Shown here one piece after another: positions 59,446 to 64,000 of a stretch of DNA of 64,000 nt. A program made the position numbers and the translations under genes. The stretch's first letter is position 1, and the number at the start of each line of letters is the position of its first letter. The notes below the pieces were generated by a model. The model worked only from the letters and a program-made list of their open reading frames with translations, ran no database searches and was not told the origin of the DNA. Source of the stretch: Anastrepha obliqua (Eukaryota; Arthropoda; Insecta; Diptera; Tephritidae); assembly GCF_027943255.1 (NCBI RefSeq), contig NC_072894.1:77291601-77355600 (forward strand), in the 5' to 3' direction.

Positions 59446-60020
59446 TATGTACTCCACATTATTAGTATATCTTTCTGGCTTTAGGCATCTTCCAAGGCTT
59501 ACATAGCTTTTAGTGAGCATCTAGCAGTTGAACGATTTTTCATGACTAAGCGGCATACCATAATTTTTGACTGAAAAACTCACTATGGTCAACAATATCG
59601 GGGATATCGGCGTTCACATAATTTTTGATAAATTAGCAGAGTAGCCCTGGAGTTTTTAAAAGGTCGTGGCACATGAATTGCACGTCTAATTGCATTTCTC
59701 CATAAAAATTCTTTTAAGCGTATGCACTTTTAATTTTGACTTTTTTCTGCTCACGATTTATTGGTGCCAGTTCCCCTAAAACGCTAGTCCCCGGTAAACA
59801 CAAAATATATAAAGCCAAACTGGTTAACTTAATGTAGTCGCAGTTTTCATTATTCAAATTTTTCAATATTTCTATCGATCGATTGGAACTGAAATATGAT
59901 CCTCTCTCCACTTCTTAATTTTGCCATCGCAGCAGCAATTCTCAATGCGTGAAATTTCGCAGCCCTCAAATGCTATGCAGCACCGTCTCCTTGCCATTTC
60001 TTGCTCACTAACATGCTACA
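59446..60020. other. Spacer
   Basis: No gene or element recognised. Confidence 0.4.
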
Positions 60021-60240
60021 ACGGCTGCCGTAGTCGAATGAATTGGTGCGTGACTACCATTCGAAAGGGCATAGGATCGAATCTCCGTGAAATGATAAAA
60101 AAAGTTTCTTCTAATAGCGGTCGCCCCTCGGCATGCAATGGCAAACTTCAGAGTGTATTTCTGGCATGAAAAAGCTCCGCATGAAAAAATCTGTCAAGAC
60201 GCAGGCCGCGGCCAAAAAAGCTTGTACCCAATTATATATA
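60021..60240 (+). mobile_element. tRNA-derived SINE, internally deleted copy
   Basis: The head has TAGTCGAATGAATTGG (A box, two changes from 43058) and GGATCGAATCTC (B box, one change); the body has GCGGTCGCCCCTCGGCATGC and CATGAAAAAGCTCCGCATGA. The section after AAAAATCTG is deleted down to TCAAGACGCA. It abuts the DD41D element at 60245. Confidence 0.85.
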
Positions 60241-60244
60241 TAAA

Positions 60245-61053
60245 GAGTGTTCCAATAACGGGTGTTATTTAAATAGCTCACTATTTCGGTAGATGTCACT
60301 TTTGAAGCTGTCATTTTTTGATATTTGACAAGTAGAAACTACGCCATTAATAAAAATGGAACGATGCACGCTTAAACAACGCATTGGAATTATTAAAATT
60401 CCCTATAAAAATGGTGAAATTTTGGCAGAGACGACGGACCGCAATACAGAAATTGGTGAAAAAATTCGATCTGTTGGGACAAGTTAGTGATGTGAAGAAT
60501 AAAATCCGTGCACGTCGCTCAAGAACAGCCGAAAATATTGTTGTTATAGCCGAAAGTGTTGAATTTTACATAAAGATTTGGGTCTTAAGGCTTATGAAGT
60601 CCAGTTAACACAAGAACTCAAGCCGGCCAATCATCAACAACGTCGTGTCTTTACTGATTGGGTCGTTGAAATGCATGAAAATGATTCGGAATCCCATCGA
60701 AAAATCATCTTGAGTGCCTCGGTGGCTTCGTCAACAAGCAAAATTGTCGGATCTGGGGCTCAGAAAATCGAAGAGTTATTGTTGAAAATCCTCTCTATCC
60801 TCAACGTGTGACTGTTTGGTGCCGTTTATGGTCCGGCGTAGTCATTGGACCTTACTTTTTCGAAAATGAAGCTGGAGCAACAGTTATAGTGAATGCATTG
60901 CGGTATCGAGAGAAGATTAACGAATTTTTTTTGGCCGGAATCGGATAGTATTGATCTGGAAAACATTTATTTTCAACAAGACGGCGCTACGTGCCACACA
61001 AGCAACGAAACCATTGTTCTTTTACGGGAATAACACCTCTTATTGCAAAACCC
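60245..61053 (+). mobile_element. DD41D (rosa-type) element, degenerate, 809 bp
   Basis: Left end GAGTGTTCCAATAACGGGTG, right end complement GGGTTTTGCAATAAGAGGTG, diverged versions of the ends at 39702..40253. It is the only copy here that keeps the N terminus: MERCTLKQRIGIIKIPYKNG at about 60358. Then come an N-terminal region full of stops, VWCRLWSGVVIGPYFFENEA at about 60810, and FQQDGATCHTSNETIVLL-like sequence at 60968..61020 in broken frames. The part from the third Asp to the 3' UTR is deleted. Confidence 0.8.
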
Positions 61054-61439
61054 TTTATAAAACAGGATTTATATAACTTTCGCGGAATACGATTTGGAAG
61101 CTTAAAAACTGAGTGCTCCACGAAAAAATTAGATGCTTACTTATGGTATGACTACAGCCATTGTGATAGACTCTGGACTCTCAAACCAGGCGTTCCACTG
61201 AATTCCTTAAAAGATATTAAGCAGAAAGTATGTTTCAGCGGTAGTCGGGTCAAGTTGTAGAGGACAGATGTCCATTTTAGCCTCAGCAGATTATACCCAG
61301 CGTACCATCTGCTACACTTTCCCGCCTCTGGAAAAGCTCATATCTACATGGTTGAAAGCTGCTTACTCAGAAATTTTCTAAAGTTAAAAATTGTAAATTT
61401 TGATGATGATTTTTTGTAATTTGTCTTTCTTCTTATCCT
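61054..61439. other. Spacer
   Basis: A plus-strand frame to 61260 has no recognisable motif. Confidence 0.35.
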
Positions 61440-61730
61440 CACAGTCTGTGGGTGGCCATAGCTTCATCAACAATCTTCTTCCAGTTCACACTCTCTCTGC
61501 TACATTTTTCTTATTACGAACATTAATCACTTTGAAGTCTGATTCGACGTCATCAAGTCATTTCTTTCTTGGTCGGGCTATTTTTCTTCCTCCATCAAGA
61601 AAACACTTTATTTAATTCTTTCATTTTGCATTCTTATAATGTGGCCAATCCATCTAATCCGCTGCTATTTATTAAAATATATTACATCGCACCACCAAAA
61701 AGGTTTTCTATTTCGTTGTTGTTACGAATA
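61440..61730 (-). pseudogene. Non-LTR (RTE-like) C-terminal fragment
   Basis: The minus strand reads RIRWIGHIIRMQNERI, then, after a frame change, FLDGGRKIARPRKK, a stop in place of Trp, and LDDVESDFKVINVRNKKNVA. The LRWxGHxxRM...GRRxxGRPRxRWxDxVxxDL...W order is the C-terminal domain following the reverse transcriptase in RTE-like elements. No tail identified. Confidence 0.6.
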
Positions 61731-63799
61731 CAATACGTGCCGTTTTCAAGCCGATAAAGGTAAAGTGACTTAATTATGTGAGCACAAGTGTATATGTTTT
61801 CCTACTCCCTAGTATTGATATATAGGCGTAAGTGCTAATTTCTATCTACATATCTACATACATATATATCTCCTATATAATATTAATTAGAAAATAATTG
61901 TTGGTTACCACGAAAAACAGCACTTCAAACAAGCTGAGCTAAATTCCCACACGGATGAGACGAAAGAGTGATGGGTGTAACTGCTGAGAACAAAGCTAAA
62001 ATAAATAACGTTGCGAACCACTCAGTCACTGCCACCGAAGCCTCAATAAACCAAAATCAATCATCTACACTTTTAAGTGTAATTTATTTATTTCGCGACA
62101 CAAGTTTGCGGGGCACTTACATACTTACATATATAATATTTGTATACTCGTATACATGCCTTCATGTACGTACATATGTACCTTAGGTTTTTAGTTAGGT
62201 TAGTATATAAAATGTATTGCCTTAATTGTTTTTGTGTTATAATGTATTATACGTTCGCTATTCTTGCTTGCACTCGTCGTTGTTACATTTGTACAACAAA
62301 ATGTCGCATGCACTTAGAACATGTGGAAAGCCTTGCCTTTTTTGGCAACCTGCTCCCATTCAACAGCCGCAATTCAATCAGCTGCAAACTTCTATACTCA
62401 GTTACGCATAGGAAGCAATTTTTGTTGCTGCCATTGCTTATTTTCTTGCATTGCTTAGCAAAACCACATTTCTATAAAAATTACAAATTCGTTAAAAGCT
62501 CTCAAACTCGTACTCTTTGTTATTGACGTTGTAAATGCTTGTTGTTAACACATTGTGCGCCATACGGTTGATTTATTACACATATGATTGCATGTATGTG
62601 TATGTAAATACTAGTTGTAATTAAAACAAAATCATTAATAAGCAAAAGGAAAAATTTTAACAACATTATTTCTGATCATAGATGTAATTATTCACGAGTA
62701 CTTTGACATGCAATACTGGTACTATATATGTATGTGTAGTAAATGCGCGTATATTTGTAATTTAATGGTTCATTCAGTTTTTGTTGCCTATTAAAAGTAT
62801 TAGCTGATCGTTTGTCATTTGGTGGAATTGCTCGTCGAATGCGGCATTTCCGGTTCTATGGCTGTTTGGGGAAGATCTTTACAGGTGTTAATTTTGCTTA
62901 AGGCGATATTTGTAACTAGTTTTGAAGTTATAATCCCATGAAAACTGCAAAAAAATTAGTGAGCTGTGGAATTCGTTTTTTGTATTTTTTTTTTTTGGTG
63001 TTGTTGTTTTGTGAATAATTATTTTATTATTTACACTGCGTCATTGGCATATCACAGAAAATGTAAGATAGATTTGTTGTTGTTGCAGCTGACTAGCTCA
63101 ATTGGCCGTTATAACAATTAGACGAGATTTCAAAATATGAAATATCAGTGCAAAAAGGTGTTATTTATTGTTTTCTCATATTATTTTTGGATAACAAAAA
63201 AGAAGAATAATGAATGTGGGAATGCGTGTTGAAGTTCGGAGTCAAAGGGCTTAAATTTTTATATAAAAACCATTTTCCCTCAGCTACCAAACCTCTATAT
63301 CTTCAAAATTTATATCATACCTAGTAGCGGTACACGCTTAGATCCATATTGGTCGCTTTACCGTATAAATCTTACTCCAACGTGTTAGATAAAAAAAAAT
63401 CGACTTGGCCTAATCCGAGACATATTTTTATACCATCTCATTTTTTATGCAGCAAAACTCCCTGCAAGAGTTTTCGGTCTTGATTTCCCCCAGTTGGCTT
63501 TCAGCCAGATGTCAGAGGTTTACCAAAAAATGTATATGTCATATTTATTTAAAAATTTTGGTATTTGCAATAATAATAACAAATTTCTGAATTGTATTGT
63601 ATTATTTAAAGAATACATTAATATATTGAGTTATTTTTTTATTAATGATTAGTGATTATTTTGTGAGTTTTTTTTTTTTACATTTTCATCAGAAATAAAA
63701 ATTAGTTCTTTAGTTTTATTTTTTTGGTAGATCGAAAAACTCAAAACGCCACACGTCACTTCAACTCCCCTCAACTCATCTGAGCTCACCATATACATA
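61731..63799. other. A+T-rich spacer
   Basis: No gene recognised. TACATATGTA-type repeats at 61850..61875 and 62110..62180. Frames around 62140..62530 are low in coding signal. Confidence 0.4.
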
Positions 63800-64000
63800 C
63801 AAGGTGGCGTAAAATTAATTATCTAATTTTGTTTTTGAATAACTTTTTTACTAAATGGAAACAAATTATTTTGAGTGATAGAAGTCCTTATTTTGCACTT
63901 TGCACGCTCCATTGCTTGTCTGTTTGTATACCGCAGCTGTCTAGTTCACAAGTGCCAAATATGATTGACATACGACGCCATTTGCAAAAATTATACATTT
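63800..64000 (+). repeat. MITE of the GTGGCGCAAA family (cut by window end)
   Basis: Left end AAGGTGGCGTAAAATTAAT, followed by an interior collinear with 11500..11620 including the shared CGCTCCATTGCTTGT. Its right end is expected beyond the window. Confidence 0.5.

Overview
This window looks like non-coding euchromatin of a higher (brachyceran) fly, most probably a tephritid fruit fly. The reasons are A+T-rich sequence with dense TACATATGTA-type repeats, very small introns in the two host genes, Drosophila-type core-promoter motifs, DD41D (rosa-type, first described in Ceratitis rosa) mariner relics, and a tRNA-derived SINE of a kind I associate with tephritid genomes. The organism call is inference; no search was possible.

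Only two host protein genes can be supported, both at 18.8-21.0 kb and convergent. galla-2 (+, 18855..19380, 2 exons) encodes the CIAO2B/MIP18-type targeting factor of the cytosolic iron-sulfur assembly pathway. OXA1L (-, 21038..19472, 4 exons) encodes the mitochondrial inner-membrane insertase. Their stop codons are 91 bp apart, and each upstream region carries a motif typical of fly housekeeping promoters. No rRNA, tRNA gene, CRISPR array or viral gene was seen.

The rest is a transposon graveyard with nesting. 0-5 kb: two minus-strand copies of a Tc1-like element (A, B); a third (C, plus strand) lies at 13.7-15.3 kb. 5.9-16 kb: DD41D, mariner, piggyBac and several non-LTR fragments. 21.3-23.9 kb: a TTAA-bounded element carrying a 5'-truncated Jockey-clade insertion with a 9-bp duplication, then an R1-type fragment. 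25-29.1 kb: two Tc1-like elements, the second broken up by other insertions including a 524-bp element with CACTGTG ends. 32.1-33.3 kb: a dead R1-clade reverse transcriptase. 34.8-35.5 kb: a 713-bp foldback element with 135-bp, 98% identical arms. 39.7-40.3 kb and 60.2-61.1 kb: internally deleted DD41D elements. 43-43.7, 50.3 and 60 kb: SINE copies. 48.6 and 58.5 kb: internally deleted maT-like and mellifera-type mariner elements with clear ends. 52.7 and 55.9 kb: two copies of a palindromic element with 8-bp target duplications.

Every transposase or reverse transcriptase read here is broken, so none is likely to encode an active enzyme. Several small non-autonomous elements are structurally intact and could be mobilised in trans. 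The long stretches between elements (16-18.6, 36-39, 40-43, 44-47, 57-58.5, 62-63.8 kb) hold A+T-rich DNA with simple repeats and no convincing gene; they may be intergenic or intronic.
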